From positions 1,178,001-1,242,000 of the forward strand of contig NZ_CP015910.2 of assembly GCF_001676785.2 (NCBI RefSeq): a DNA stretch of 64,000 nucleotides, written 5' to 3'. This DNA is from Brachyspira hyodysenteriae ATCC 27164 (GTDB lineage Bacteria; Spirochaetota; Brachyspiria; Brachyspirales; Brachyspiraceae). The number at the start of each line of letters is the position of its first letter. Positions within the stretch are counted from its first letter, which is position 1. Under the pieces are notes generated by a model. It did not search any database. It was not told the DNA's origin and saw only the letters and a program-made list of their open reading frames with translations. Shown here one piece after another: positions 9,773 to 18,753 of this stretch. A program made the translations under genes and the position numbers.

Positions 9773-9997
9773 TTATTTAAATATTATAAGAGATTTACTG
9801 TCGGCTAGAACTTTATATCCGGATATTTGTGCAAAATATGCAAATTGCTCAAGACTTATATCATATCTATCTTCTATTTCTTCTTTAGTAACTTTCATTT
9901 TTTTCCCGCCGGATAAAAATGAATTAAGTTCAAATCCGCTAGTTCCAAATTTTCTTTCAACTTCTTTTTGAAATGGATTTTTTTTACCTTTTCTCAT
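9773..9997 (-). CDS. Small protein of unknown function
   Basis: A 74-residue, lysine-rich protein with no domain I recognise. The N-terminus is basic (R-K-G-K-K), a glycine/lysine stretch lies near residue 30, and the C-terminal half looks helical (K-E-E-I-E-D-R-Y, then L-E-Q-F-A-Y-F-A) and ends in a hydrophobic strand. A GGAGC site lies 8 bases upstream of the ATG, and the gene ends 3 bases before the pyridoxal-kinase-like gene, so it is very probably expressed as the first gene of a two-gene operon. The basic character would allow nucleic-acid binding, but that is only a guess. Confidence 0.7.
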   Translation of the reverse strand: MRKGKKNPFQKEVERKFGTSGFELNSFLSGGKKMKVTKEEIEDRYDISLEQFAYFAQISGYKVLADSKSLIIFK

Positions 9998-10095
9998 TTA
10001 TTGCTCCAATGATATATTTTTATATGTTATCATATAACACTTTTTTTTTCAATAAATTTTACTAAAAAAGCTAATTTATAAACTTTATGAATATA

Positions 10096-10135
10096 AAAAA
10101 ATCCTATTCATAAATAAATATGAATAGGATTTTTT
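10096..10135 (-). terminator. Intrinsic terminator, 17-bp stem
   Basis: Perfect inverted repeat 10096-10112 with 10119-10135, a 6-base loop, and A/T runs at both ends. It lies 25 bases past the stop of the minus-strand lipoprotein gene at 10160 and should end that transcript. Confidence 0.85.
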
Positions 10136-10159
10136 ATTTTCTATCTTTATTAAGATTAT

Positions 10160-11161
10160 TTATTGTTTAATTAATTCTATAGTTGTTCCATCTGGTTTAA
10201 TATAACTAGCTTTTGTTTTATCATCGCTGAATATTATTTTATGTTCTTTTATTTCTATTGGATTTTCATTATTTTCAAAGAATATTTCTGATATTGTTAA
10301 ATCATTTCCATTTATTATAGAAGAATGATAATCTCCTTTAGATGTATTAATGCTAGCATTATTTTCTTCTACTTTTACAATGATATCTCCTGATGAATAT
10401 GTTCCCAAATAAGGTGTAAATATATCTGATTTCATTAATTCATATGAATATTCTTTTCCATATATGAAATTTATTTGATAAATTATTCTATCTTTTTCTA
10501 ATTCATAAGACATTATAACTTTTTCATTATTCTTATCATTATGTTCTGATTGTAACATATTACCATTTAATGTGAATGTCATTCCCACATTTGTCATTCC
10601 TTTGTATCCGTATATATTACCTTCTTTATCTATAAGTATAGTGTAATTTTTTACTTTAATCTGACCATTGCTGTCATATGTTGGTATATAATAATTACCA
10701 GCATAATTACCTAATTCCTTGAATTGCTTTATTACTATATAGTCTTCATCAGGAATGTTAAAATCTTCTTTATCAAAAATATTCTTACCACTAAATTTTA
10801 GATGATCATCAAAAAGATTAACTTCTATTATTGAATATATTTGATTATATGTATTACTTAACTGAGTATTTCCATTAACATTTAGTTCCAATGAATTTCC
10901 TGATAAGTATAATTCACTTGCTGGAGTTTTATCTTCACCTATATACATGTTTCCATTTTCAATTCTAAAGGCAACATGAGTATAACTTCCGTTTGTAAAT
11001 TCATGCTGATGGTAATATCTTCCATCATATTTTTTTAGGAAATTAGATATTTCTGAAGCATTTGTTATTATTGAATTTGATGCTGTCTGATTTGAATTAT
11101 TTCCTGAGCAGCTTACAGCAAATATAATAAATGCTGAAATTAATAAGAATTTTTTAATCAT
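10160..11161 (-). CDS. Putative lipoprotein, paralog of 11309-12364
   Basis: A 333-residue lipoprotein. The signal peptide ends in the lipobox F-A-V-S-C with the lipidated cysteine at residue 18, followed by an Asn/Ser-rich linker. The body is rich in short beta strands, with two repeated units of the type G-x-Y-Y...I-x-x-x-G-x-I-Y, and ends K-x-x-F-S-D-D-K-T-K-A-S-Y-x-K-P. The same pattern occurs in the upstream neighbour, so the two are tandem paralogs. No enzymatic motif was seen. GGGAGA lies 7 bases before the ATG. It has its own predicted promoter (11236-11264) and a strong terminator (10096). Confidence 0.8.
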   Translation of the reverse strand: MIKKFLLISAFIIFAVSCSGNNSNQTASNSIITNASEISNFLKKYDGRYYHQHEFTNGSYTHVAFRIENGNMYIGEDKTPASELYLSGNSLELNVNGNTQLSNTYNQIYSIIEVNLFDDHLKFSGKNIFDKEDFNIPDEDYIVIKQFKELGNYAGNYYIPTYDSNGQIKVKNYTILIDKEGNIYGYKGMTNVGMTFTLNGNMLQSEHNDKNNEKVIMSYELEKDRIIYQINFIYGKEYSYELMKSDIFTPYLGTYSSGDIIVKVEENNASINTSKGDYHSSIINGNDLTISEIFFENNENPIEIKEHKIIFSDDKTKASYIKPDGTTIELIKQ

Positions 11162-11235
11162 TTTTTTCTCCCAAATTAAAGAATTATTATTTTTTAAATA
11201 AATATAATATTTACATATTATAATAATCTAATCAA

Positions 11236-11264
11236 ATAATATTTTAAACGAATAAAAAAGTCAA
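11236..11264 (-). promoter_or_regulatory. Predicted sigma-70 promoter for lipoprotein gene 10160
   Basis: On the minus strand, TTGACT (11259-11264) and TATTAT (11236-11241) are separated by 17 bases. It lies upstream of the lipoprotein gene that starts at 11161. Confidence 0.5.
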
Positions 11265-11308
11265 TATTATATTATTATATATAAAAAATAAACTATTAAA
11301 ATTATTTA

Positions 11309-12364
11309 TTATTGTCTTATTAAATCTATAGTACCGCCGTTATTTGGTTTAGTATAAGATGCTTTTGTTTTATCATCACTGAATACTATTTTATATTCTT
11401 TAGTAGGAGTTCTAGATGAATATTTATATATAGTCAAAGTATTTACAACCATAACAGGTGTATATGTATCGCGTATACCAAGTCCATCAGTAATTAGTTC
11501 TACTTTTTCAGCTTTAACAGTTAAAGTTGTAGTACCATCTGAAGACTTATATACTCCTATATAAGGACTGAATGAATCATATCTTTTTAAAGCTTCATAT
11601 TGCAATTGATTATTAATCCAAGTATTACCAAATATCAATCTTTCATTATAAAAATGAAGTTCCTGTTTTCTTGTTGTTCCTCCGACTTTATTATATTTTA
11701 ATGTTAAAAGTTTATTTTGCAAATATGCACTTGAATAGGTTACATTTAAATGTTCATCAATATATATTTGTCCTGTTGTTGATATAAGAATATAATATTT
11801 TTTAGTATCATCATAATCATAGTAATAGTAATTTCCGGCTTCTATTTGCAATTCTGGTATAGGCTCTCCCATTTTATCATCATATCCTTTCTGCAAAGAA
11901 TATGTTTCTTTATGAAATATAGCGTTGGCAAAAAGATATATATTTCTATTTGTAGCAAAATTAAAAGTATACATTTCATCATTCATATCATAACCGGAAA
12001 CAACACTTGAAGTTTTTCCTTTTATGTATATTTGCAATTTATTACCAGATAAAGTTTTAGTTGTAGCTATAACTTCTGTACCATATCCATTATATATTTT
12101 ATCACCATCTATTATATACCTCATATCAAGGCTTCCGTCTTCATATTTTGAATAATAGACTCCATTATGTTTTTTTATAAATTCTGATATCATACTCTGA
12201 TCTACTATAATTGGTTCTGCAGCACTGCCATTAGGATCTATAAAGCTTCCATCTCCAATATCCTCTTCTAAAGAATATGTTGAATTAGTTATTGATGCTG
12301 AGCAAGTTATTATAAATATGATTGCAATTATGCATACGGCAGTTATTATAATTTTTTTTAACAT
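11309..12364 (-). CDS. Putative lipoprotein, paralog of 10160-11161
   Basis: A 351-residue lipoprotein counted from the ATG at 12364. This start is chosen because GGAGA lies 8 bases upstream and it gives a proper signal peptide (L-K-K-I-I-I-T-A-V); an in-frame ATG at 12382 would place extra residues before it. The lipobox is I-I-T-C, with the cysteine at residue 21. The mature protein shares its layout with the next gene: an F-I-K-K-H-N-G-V-Y-Y start, strand-rich centre and the conserved end V-F-S-D-D-K-T-K-A-S-Y-T-K-P. Function is unknown. A surface or periplasmic location is inferred from lipidation only. Confidence 0.8.
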   Translation of the reverse strand: MLKKIIITAVCIIAIIFIITCSASITNSTYSLEEDIGDGSFIDPNGSAAEPIIVDQSMISEFIKKHNGVYYSKYEDGSLDMRYIIDGDKIYNGYGTEVIATTKTLSGNKLQIYIKGKTSSVVSGYDMNDEMYTFNFATNRNIYLFANAIFHKETYSLQKGYDDKMGEPIPELQIEAGNYYYYDYDDTKKYYILISTTGQIYIDEHLNVTYSSAYLQNKLLTLKYNKVGGTTRKQELHFYNERLIFGNTWINNQLQYEALKRYDSFSPYIGVYKSSDGTTTLTVKAEKVELITDGLGIRDTYTPVMVVNTLTIYKYSSRTPTKEYKIVFSDDKTKASYTKPNNGGTIDLIRQ

Positions 12365-12500
12365 ATATAATCTCCTAAACAAATTATTAAAAATATAAAA
12401 TGAATTTATATAGCATTTACTAAATTTTTAAGAAAATAAATATTATCAAGATATAGCAACATTATCATAAACATAATTACCTTACTGTAATCTATGTAAA

Positions 12501-12528
12501 ATGATATAGTAAGTATATTAAAAGTCAA
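12501..12528 (-). promoter_or_regulatory. Predicted sigma-70 promoter for lipoprotein gene 11309
   Basis: On the minus strand, TTGACT (12523-12528), a 16-base spacer and TATCAT (12501-12506). It would give a leader of about 130 bases. The rest of the 12365-12645 gap shows nothing else. Confidence 0.4.
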
Positions 12529-12645
12529 TATTTACTGTTTGTTTTTTATGAACTATAGTAGGTGTATTTTATTATTTGTATATTTTTATATTACTTTGTA
12601 TAATGTAAATATATTAGAAAATATATTTTTTTTATTTACAATATA

Positions 12646-12673
12646 TTGACATTGTTTTTTTATCTGGTATAAT
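12646..12673 (+). promoter_or_regulatory. Consensus extended -10 promoter for the riboswitch-ATPase unit
   Basis: TTGACA (12646-12651), 16 bases, TATAAT (12668-12673), with TG one base before the -10 (extended -10). Both hexamers match the sigma-70 consensus exactly. Transcription should start near 12680, just before the riboswitch. Confidence 0.85.
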
Positions 12674-12691
12674 ATACTCATACATAATCAA

Positions 12692-12790
12692 ATACTCATG
12701 AGGGAGTAATTGGCGTAATTTTACGCGGCAAAGTCAACATCGCAGCTCTTAAATTGTAGAGTTTGGCAAGCCTTAATTAATGAGACTCAG
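12692..12790 (+). promoter_or_regulatory. yybP-ykoY family manganese riboswitch
   Basis: This leader carries the hallmarks of the yybP-ykoY motif: GGGAGTA right after a short closing stem (CTCAT 12695-12699 with ATGAG 12780-12784), a hairpin (GGCGTAATTTTACGC), then GTCAACATCGCAGCTC, a second hairpin, GGCAAGCC and the closing strand. The family binds Mn2+ and usually switches on exporters of the YebN/MntP, P-type ATPase or TerC types. Here a P-type ATPase gene follows. The 3' part of the closing stem overlaps the 5' arm of a terminator, as expected for transcriptional control. A covariance-model score was not computed. Confidence 0.85.
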
Positions 12791-12858
12791 GTATAAATAA
12801 ATCTTTAAGGATGAATTTATTGTTCTTTAATGATTTATTTATGCATGAGTCTTTTTTT
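12784..12858 (+). terminator. Riboswitch-controlled intrinsic terminator
   Basis: Long hairpin 12784-12803 with 12832-12851 (GACTCA/TGAGTC plus ATAAATAAATC/GATTTATTTAT, small internal mismatches), followed by seven T residues. Its first bases belong to the riboswitch closing stem, so aptamer and terminator should compete. Confidence 0.8.
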
Positions 12859-12909
12859 ATGCATTTTTTCTTTTATTAAAATTAAAATAATTAAATGAGA
12901 GGTTAGTTT

Positions 12910-15546
12910 ATGGATAGTTTTTTAGGGAGTAAAAATGATATTTTAACGGCTCTGAATGTTGATCCAAAAATAGGTTTAACAGAGGAAGGCAGAAAGAAAA
13001 GCTTAGAAAAATATGGAGCCAACAGCTTCACAAAAGAAAAAGGCGCAACTTTGATTCAGAAAATATTAGAATCATTGAAAGAGCCTATGATACTCATGCT
13101 TATTTTTGCAGGTATTATAGCAATAAGCGTTAATACAGTTGCATATTTCAATGGAGGGCATGCTGATTTTTTAGAATGCTTGGGTATATTTTTGGCTATA
13201 AGTTTATCTATTACTATTACTATAGTTATGGAAGGTAAAAGTGCCAAAGCATTCGAGGCTTTAAATAGTATAAATGAAGATATAAGAGTAAAAGTGATAA
13301 GAGATGGAAATATAGAAATAATAAATCAGAAAGATTTGCTAGTAGGGGATATCGCTTTTATAGAAACAGGAAATAAACTGCCTGCTGATGGAAGACTTAT
13401 TGAAAGTGTATCTTTAAATATTGATGAATCTGCTTTAACAGGAGAAAGTGAACCTGTAGAAAAAGATGCAGAAGCATTATTATCTGATACAAAAACTCCT
13501 GTAGCTGAGAGAATAAATATGGCTTATTCTGGTTCATTTGTTACTACAGGTAATGGTAAGATGATTGTTACTTCTGTAGGAGATGCAACAGAGTTCGGTA
13601 AAATAGCTAGAGAATTATCAAAAACTCAGAAAACTTCTACACCTTTACAAGAGAAACTTGCTCAGTTGGGTAAAAGAATAGCTATGTTCGGTATAACAGC
13701 TGCTGTAATAGTTTTTATTATTCAGGTAGTTAATTTTATTAGAACAGGTAATGCTAGTTTTGATACTATATCAGAAGCATTCATTACAAGTATAGTATTG
13801 ATTGTAGCATCAGTTCCAGAAGGACTTCCTACAATAGTTGCTGTTTCATTATCTATTAATATTATAAAAATGGCTAGACAGAATGCATTAGTTAAAAAAA
13901 TGGTTGCTTGTGAAACTATAGGAAGCGTTAATGTTATTTGTTCAGATAAAACAGGTACTCTTACAGAGAATAAAATGACATTAAATAAATTATTTGCTAA
14001 TGGTGAATATATAGAACCTGAAAATATTAAGAATGAAAAGATTATAAAAAACTTTGCTATAAACTCTACTGCTGACGTTGATTATAAAGACGGAATTGCT
14101 AAGTTTTTAGGTAATCCGACAGAATGTGCTTTATTAGTTGCTGCTAGTAAATCAGGATTTAATTATAAAGAGATAAGAGAGAAATCAAAAATCATATATG
14201 AATATCCTTTCTCATCAGAAACTAAAAATATGACAACGGTTGCTAAAGTTGAGAATGAAACTATTGTATTTACTAAAGGAAGCCCTGAAAAAATAATGGC
14301 TATGTGCAGCATTAGCGATGATGAGAAAAAAGGTATTGAAGAGGCGATAGAAAAATTCCAAAATGAGGCAAAAAGAGTAATAGCATTCGCCCATAAAATA
14401 GTAGATGATGATATAGAAAATATAAGAGAAAAGCTTGAAAACAATATGGTATATGACGGATTTGTTGCTATATCAGACCCTGTAAGAAAAGAGGTTTACG
14501 ATGCTGTTGAGCAATGCAGAAGTGCAGGAATAAATATAAAAATGCTTACAGGTGATAATATAGTTACTGCTACTGCGATTGCAAGAGAATTAAAAATACT
14601 TAATGAAAATAGTATTGTTCTTGAGGCAAAAGATATTGATGCTATGGATGACAGCACATTAAAACAGAATTTAAGCAAGATATCAGTTATAGCTAGAAGT
14701 ACTCCTACTGTAAAAATGCGTGTTGTTAATGCTATAAAAGAAATGGGTAATGTTGTTGCTGTTACAGGCGATGGTATTAATGATGCTCCTGCTATTAAGA
14801 ATGCCGATGTTGGTGTTGCTATGGGTATAACAGGAACTGAAGTATCTAAAGAGGCTAGCGATATAGTTCTTCTTGATGACTCATTTGCTACTATCGTTAA
14901 GGCTGTTCAATGGGGAAGAGGAATATACGATAATTTCCAAAGATTTATACAGTTTCAGCTTACTGTTAACTTGGCTTCTGTTGTAGTTGTTCTTATCTCT
15001 ACATTAACAGGATTTAAATCTCCGTTTTCTGCTATACAGTTATTATGGATAAACATTATTATGGACGGACCTCCTGCTATTGCTTTGGGACTTGAACCTA
15101 TAAGAGATAATTTGATGAAAAGAATGCCTACAAAAAGAAATGCAAGCATTGTAACTAAAAAAATGATATTCAAAATAGTATTTTCAGCTACTGTTATGAT
15201 TATATTATTTATGCTTCAAAGTAAGATGAATATATTAAAAGTTGCTGAAGCTGAGCAGTCTACAGTGTTATTTGCTATGTTTGTAATGTTCCAAATATTT
15301 AATTCTTTCAACAGTAGAGAATTAGGTTTTGATAGTGTATTTAAATACTTTTTTAATAATAAATTAATGCTTTTAAGTATGGGTATCACTTTTGTATTAC
15401 AGATATTAGCAACTCAGTATGCCGGAGGATTCTTTAATACAGTACCTTTAAGTTTAAATACTTGGTTAAAAATCGTAGGAATTTCATTTATAGTTATTCT
15501 AGCTGCTGAAATTTTTAAAATATTTGCTAGAATGGTTAAGAGATAA
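12910..15546 (+). CDS. P-type Ca2+/Mn2+-transporting ATPase
   Basis: An 878-residue P2-type cation ATPase, probably exporting Mn2+ and/or Ca2+. Motifs in order: T-G-E-S at 177-180, the transmembrane-4 ion site P-E-G-L-P at 303-307, the phosphorylated aspartate D346 in D-K-T-G-T-L-T, K-G-S-P-E, M-L-T-G-D-N, and T-G-D-G-I-N-D-A-P. Transmembrane segment 6 reads W-I-N-I-I-M-D-G-P-P-A, as in the SPCA/PMR1 group, which carries Mn2+ as well as Ca2+. The Mn2+ riboswitch upstream supports a role in manganese detoxification. GAGAGGT lies 8 bases before the ATG. The full set of about ten membrane segments is present. An imperfect hairpin follows at 15566-15599. Confidence 0.93.
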   Translation: MDSFLGSKNDILTALNVDPKIGLTEEGRKKSLEKYGANSFTKEKGATLIQKILESLKEPMILMLIFAGIIAISVNTVAYFNGGHADFLECLGIFLAISLSITITIVMEGKSAKAFEALNSINEDIRVKVIRDGNIEIINQKDLLVGDIAFIETGNKLPADGRLIESVSLNIDESALTGESEPVEKDAEALLSDTKTPVAERINMAYSGSFVTTGNGKMIVTSVGDATEFGKIARELSKTQKTSTPLQEKLAQLGKRIAMFGITAAVIVFIIQVVNFIRTGNASFDTISEAFITSIVLIVASVPEGLPTIVAVSLSINIIKMARQNALVKKMVACETIGSVNVICSDKTGTLTENKMTLNKLFANGEYIEPENIKNEKIIKNFAINSTADVDYKDGIAKFLGNPTECALLVAASKSGFNYKEIREKSKIIYEYPFSSETKNMTTVAKVENETIVFTKGSPEKIMAMCSISDDEKKGIEEAIEKFQNEAKRVIAFAHKIVDDDIENIREKLENNMVYDGFVAISDPVRKEVYDAVEQCRSAGINIKMLTGDNIVTATAIARELKILNENSIVLEAKDIDAMDDSTLKQNLSKISVIARSTPTVKMRVVNAIKEMGNVVAVTGDGINDAPAIKNADVGVAMGITGTEVSKEASDIVLLDDSFATIVKAVQWGRGIYDNFQRFIQFQLTVNLASVVVVLISTLTGFKSPFSAIQLLWINIIMDGPPAIALGLEPIRDNLMKRMPTKRNASIVTKKMIFKIVFSATVMIILFMLQSKMNILKVAEAEQSTVLFAMFVMFQIFNSFNSRELGFDSVFKYFFNNKLMLLSMGITFVLQILATQYAGGFFNTVPLSLNTWLKIVGISFIVILAAEIFKIFARMVKR

Positions 15547-15645
15547 ATTTTTTACAATAAAAATTGGAATTATTTTTTAAAATAATATATAATAATTCCG
15601 AATTTATATATAGTATAAATTTAAAATATAGAGTAGATTTGAAGT

Positions 15646-17049
15646 ATGAATAATATTGCTATTATAGTATTTGTATGTGTATTCATTACACTTTTGCTTA
15701 TAGTAAAAAAATTTTTATTTGGGAAATCAATAGATAAGATTTCTGATATTGATAAGGTAAATAAGCTTATTAGCGAAGGAAAAAATGATGTTGCCTTATT
15801 AAAACTTAAAGAGATTTTAGCTAAAGATAAACCTGGTACAAAAAGGGCAAAAATACATGCCATGATAGGTGATTGCTATGCCAACATGGAAGAATATTCT
15901 TTTGCAATAGTAGAATACAGACATGCTATAGATGACGGAGATAAAAATCCGGAAACTATTTTATCATTGGCTAGAGCTTTAAATAAAATTGATAGAAAAG
16001 AAGAAGCATTAGCTCAATATCTTACACTTTTTACAATAGACGACTATAAACTTATAGTTTCTTTGGAAATAGGCATAATATACTATGAAAATAAACAATA
16101 TGATACAGCTATAAAATATTTTGATGAAGCATTAGATGTACAGCCTAATAATTCTGAAGCTTTAAAATATAAGGCTTTTTGTTTTGTTAATATTGGCAAT
16201 TTCAATGATGCTATATCTGGTATGAATAATATTTATAAGAAGTTTCCTGATGATCCTTTATTAAATTATAATATGGGAAGAGCTTATAGGGGAAGAGAAG
16301 ATTATAAAACTGCTATAAGATATTATTCTAATTCTTATAAAGATAAAGAATATTCTGTCAGATCATTATATGAAATGGGGCTTTGTTATATAAAATTAGA
16401 AAATATTGAATCTGCTATAAAAACTTTGGAAAAAGCTATAAGTTATGACAGCTATGATAAAGAATTAAATTTGGCTATACTTTATACTCTTTCTGAATGT
16501 TATGATATAGTTGGTAATATCAATAAATCAATGGAGATATTAGAAAGTGTAATCGTAATGGATCCTAATTATAGAGATGCCAATGAAAAACTTAACAATT
16601 ATAAAGATTCTAGATATAGTGAAAATATTAAAAAGTTCTTTAAATTAGAGGGTGATGATTTCATTGATATGGCTTTAAAAGTTGTAGCAAGCATAGGACT
16701 TATTCCATACTCTTCTAAGATAACTGATAAAAAATATTTAATAGTTTTTGCTAAAGAGAGTAATAGTCCTCATTCTCCTAAAAAGATAATCTATTTTAGG
16801 ACTTCTTATAGCCCTATATTTAATGATGAGCTTGTACATTTATATGATTATGCTGTTAATGCTAATATTGCTAATACTATGCTTATAACTTGTGCTATGG
16901 TTAGTCCTGATGCTATAAGATATGCTGCTATGTCAAGAATTGATATTGTTGGAATAAAGAGACTTGAAAATTTGCTTGATAAATCACAGCTTACAAATTT
17001 GCCTGTTGGAGTAACTAGAAGCGAAGAAAAACTAAATTGGATATTGTAA
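15646..17049 (+). CDS. Membrane-anchored TPR protein with Mrr-like C-terminal domain
   Basis: A 467-residue protein. Residues 4-22 form one N-terminal membrane segment. Residues about 35-330 hold about eight TPR repeats. Residues about 340-460 resemble the Mrr/restriction-endonuclease-like fold: a helix, strands, then M-L-I-T-C-A-M-V-S-P-D-A-I-R-Y-A-A and I-D-I-V-G-I-K-R-L-E-N-L-L, which match the conserved end of Mrr catalytic domains. The catalytic D...(E/Q)xK core is not evident; the matching strand reads I-I-Y-F-R-T-S. A non-catalytic nucleic-acid or protein-binding role is therefore more likely than cleavage. The Mrr assignment is by eye. The ribosome binding site is weak. A terminator follows at 17074. 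Confidence 0.72.
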   Translation: MNNIAIIVFVCVFITLLLIVKKFLFGKSIDKISDIDKVNKLISEGKNDVALLKLKEILAKDKPGTKRAKIHAMIGDCYANMEEYSFAIVEYRHAIDDGDKNPETILSLARALNKIDRKEEALAQYLTLFTIDDYKLIVSLEIGIIYYENKQYDTAIKYFDEALDVQPNNSEALKYKAFCFVNIGNFNDAISGMNNIYKKFPDDPLLNYNMGRAYRGREDYKTAIRYYSNSYKDKEYSVRSLYEMGLCYIKLENIESAIKTLEKAISYDSYDKELNLAILYTLSECYDIVGNINKSMEILESVIVMDPNYRDANEKLNNYKDSRYSENIKKFFKLEGDDFIDMALKVVASIGLIPYSSKITDKKYLIVFAKESNSPHSPKKIIYFRTSYSPIFNDELVHLYDYAVNANIANTMLITCAMVSPDAIRYAAMSRIDIVGIKRLENLLDKSQLTNLPVGVTRSEEKLNWIL

Positions 17050-17073
17050 ATAAGATAAATTGGTTATAGATAT

Positions 17074-17116
17074 AAACAGCGATAGATGTTATTCATTCTA
17101 TTGCTGTTTTTATTTT
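17074..17116 (+). terminator. Intrinsic terminator
   Basis: A 13-bp stem (17074-17086 with 17097-17109, one G-T pair) followed by a T-rich run, 24 bases after the TPR/Mrr-like gene. Confidence 0.8.
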
Positions 17117-17199
17117 AAATGTTATATTTTAGTAGTTGATTTTTATTTAAAATTAATTCAAAATGATAGAAAATTGTTTATGGGATAGTTGATTGTTAA

Positions 17200-17781
17200 A
17201 TGAAAAAGGTACAGGATTTTTATTTTAAAAAGGCAAAAGAAGAAAATTATAAGGCTAGAAGTGTATTTAAACTAGAAGAAGCTCAAAATAAATTTAAATT
17301 TATAAAGGCATCAGATAATGTTCTTGATGTAGGCTGTTCTCCAGGATCTTTCAGTCAGTATATGCTCAATAAAATATTGAAAAGCGGTTCTGTAGTGGGT
17401 GTTGATATACTTCCTAATTCATTTGCTCATCAAAGATTTACTTTTATATTGGGAGATATAAAGGATATGGATGTTACAACATTCAATAATACTTTATTCG
17501 ATGTTGTAGTAAGCGATGCTATGCCGAATACTACATCAGACAGAGAAACTAATCATTTCCGTTCTATTTCTTTATGCAGATCTATATTTGATTTAGCTAA
17601 AGAAGTATTAAAAGAAAATGGGAATTTTTTTATAAAGGTTTTTGACGGTAAAGATTTGCAGGATTTTAAGAAAGAACTATCTGAATACTTTGATTCTGTA
17701 AATGTATTCAAGCCCAAAAGTTCAAGAGATGAGAGCAGGGAAATATTTTTATTTTGTAAAAACTTTAAAAAGTTACGATAA
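17200..17781 (+). CDS. rlmE: RlmE/FtsJ-family rRNA 2'-O-methyltransferase
   Basis: A 193-residue SAM-dependent methyltransferase of the RrmJ/FtsJ family, which in E. coli methylates U2552 of 23S rRNA in the assembled 50S subunit. The SAM-binding motif is L-D-V-G-C-S-P-G-S at 42-50. The K-D-K-E catalytic tetrad of the family is present: K24 (V-F-K-L), D106 (S-D-A-M-P-N), K146 (I-K-V-F-D-G) and E181 (S-R-E-I-F). The protein is slightly shorter than E. coli RlmE at the N-terminus. It is followed 17 bases later by an RseC-like gene, probably in one operon. Confidence 0.92.
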   Translation: MKKVQDFYFKKAKEENYKARSVFKLEEAQNKFKFIKASDNVLDVGCSPGSFSQYMLNKILKSGSVVGVDILPNSFAHQRFTFILGDIKDMDVTTFNNTLFDVVVSDAMPNTTSDRETNHFRSISLCRSIFDLAKEVLKENGNFFIKVFDGKDLQDFKKELSEYFDSVNVFKPKSSRDESREIFLFCKNFKKLR

Positions 17782-17798
17782 TATAAAGGGGGATAATA

Positions 17799-18221
17799 AT
17801 GAAAAGAGAATTTGCTTTAGTATTGGAAACTTATGATAATAATGTAGCTAAAGTTGAATTGCAAAGAAGCGCAAGCTGTGATGGATGTACTATATGTAAT
17901 TCTGGTAAACCTGTTGTTCTTAGAGCATTCAATAATATTAATGCTAATAAAGGGGACAGTGTTGTTATAGAAGTAGAAGAACTAAAAAGGGGTACTAACT
18001 TTTTTGTTTATGTAATACCTTTGATTTGTCTTATAGCAGGGTATTTCATTGGAGAGTATATATCTAAATTATCAAATATAGAACATAATTTAGGCCCTAT
18101 ATTTGCTTTTATTGTGTTTTTTATTTATGTTATTTTGGGATTAAGAAAATTAAAAAAGGATAATAAAATAATAGCTAATATAATTTGTAAAAATCAAGTT
18201 ATAGAAAATTTTAATGAATAA
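17799..18221 (+). CDS. RseC/MucC-family membrane protein
   Basis: A 140-residue protein of the SoxR-reducing-system RseC family. The N-terminal domain has the cysteine cluster C27-D-G-C30-T-I-C33, and two hydrophobic helices follow at about 67-90 and 96-115, as in RseC. In enterobacteria RseC acts in the sigma-E system and in SoxR reduction; in other bacteria members accompany Rnf-type electron transport. No such partner is adjacent here, so the role is open. A strong GGGGG ribosome binding site precedes the start. It lies between rlmE and a small membrane-anchored gene. Confidence 0.85.
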   Translation: MKREFALVLETYDNNVAKVELQRSASCDGCTICNSGKPVVLRAFNNINANKGDSVVIEVEELKRGTNFFVYVIPLICLIAGYFIGEYISKLSNIEHNLGPIFAFIVFFIYVILGLRKLKKDNKIIANIICKNQVIENFNE

Positions 18222-18232
18222 TAAGGCTTTAT

Positions 18233-18733
18233 ATGAAAAAAATAATATCAACTATAATAGCAATAATAGCAGCATCAATAATAACATATTTGTTCATTTC
18301 CAAGGATAAACCTTATGAGGAATTATATACAATAGGAAATGATGCTGTATCGTCTGTTAATAAAGTTACAGGATTAAAAATACATCCTAAGATAGATGAT
18401 ATAGAAGAGGGTGATATAAAAATATTAAATTTTTATGATGTTGATGATGTTCTTAGTTATAGTGTGAAGTACGCAAATTATTTATGGAAAAATGAAGGAT
18501 ATTATATCACAACAAATTATTATTTTGGAAAACAGCCTGATGGAAAAATAGAACTTGCTAAAAACTCAACTGAAAATGGCAGAGTTATAAGAATAAATGT
18601 AGAATGCAATACTAATAATTCATTTACAGTTATATTAAGCTTACTTAATGGCAGTTTAATAATGAGAAACACTAATGAAATGAATACTAATAATACTACT
18701 AATGAAGTAAATACAGTAAATACAAATAATTAA
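18233..18733 (+). CDS. Membrane-anchored protein of unknown function
   Basis: A 166-residue protein with one N-terminal hydrophobic helix (residues 4-22), probably an uncleaved anchor or signal peptide, then a soluble domain of mixed strands and helices, and an Asn/Thr-rich low-complexity tail (last 20 residues). I do not recognise the domain. It starts 11 bases after the RseC-like gene with AAGG upstream, so it is likely the last gene of the rlmE operon. A strong terminator follows. Confidence 0.7.
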   Translation: MKKIISTIIAIIAASIITYLFISKDKPYEELYTIGNDAVSSVNKVTGLKIHPKIDDIEEGDIKILNFYDVDDVLSYSVKYANYLWKNEGYYITTNYYFGKQPDGKIELAKNSTENGRVIRINVECNTNNSFTVILSLLNGSLIMRNTNEMNTNNTTNEVNTVNTNN

Positions 18734-18753
18734 AAAAATAATGTATATACAAA

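Noticed and set aside
15566-15599. Terminator after the P-type ATPase
   Set aside because: GGAATTATT/AATAATTCC forms a stem but lacks a T run; not strong enough to call.
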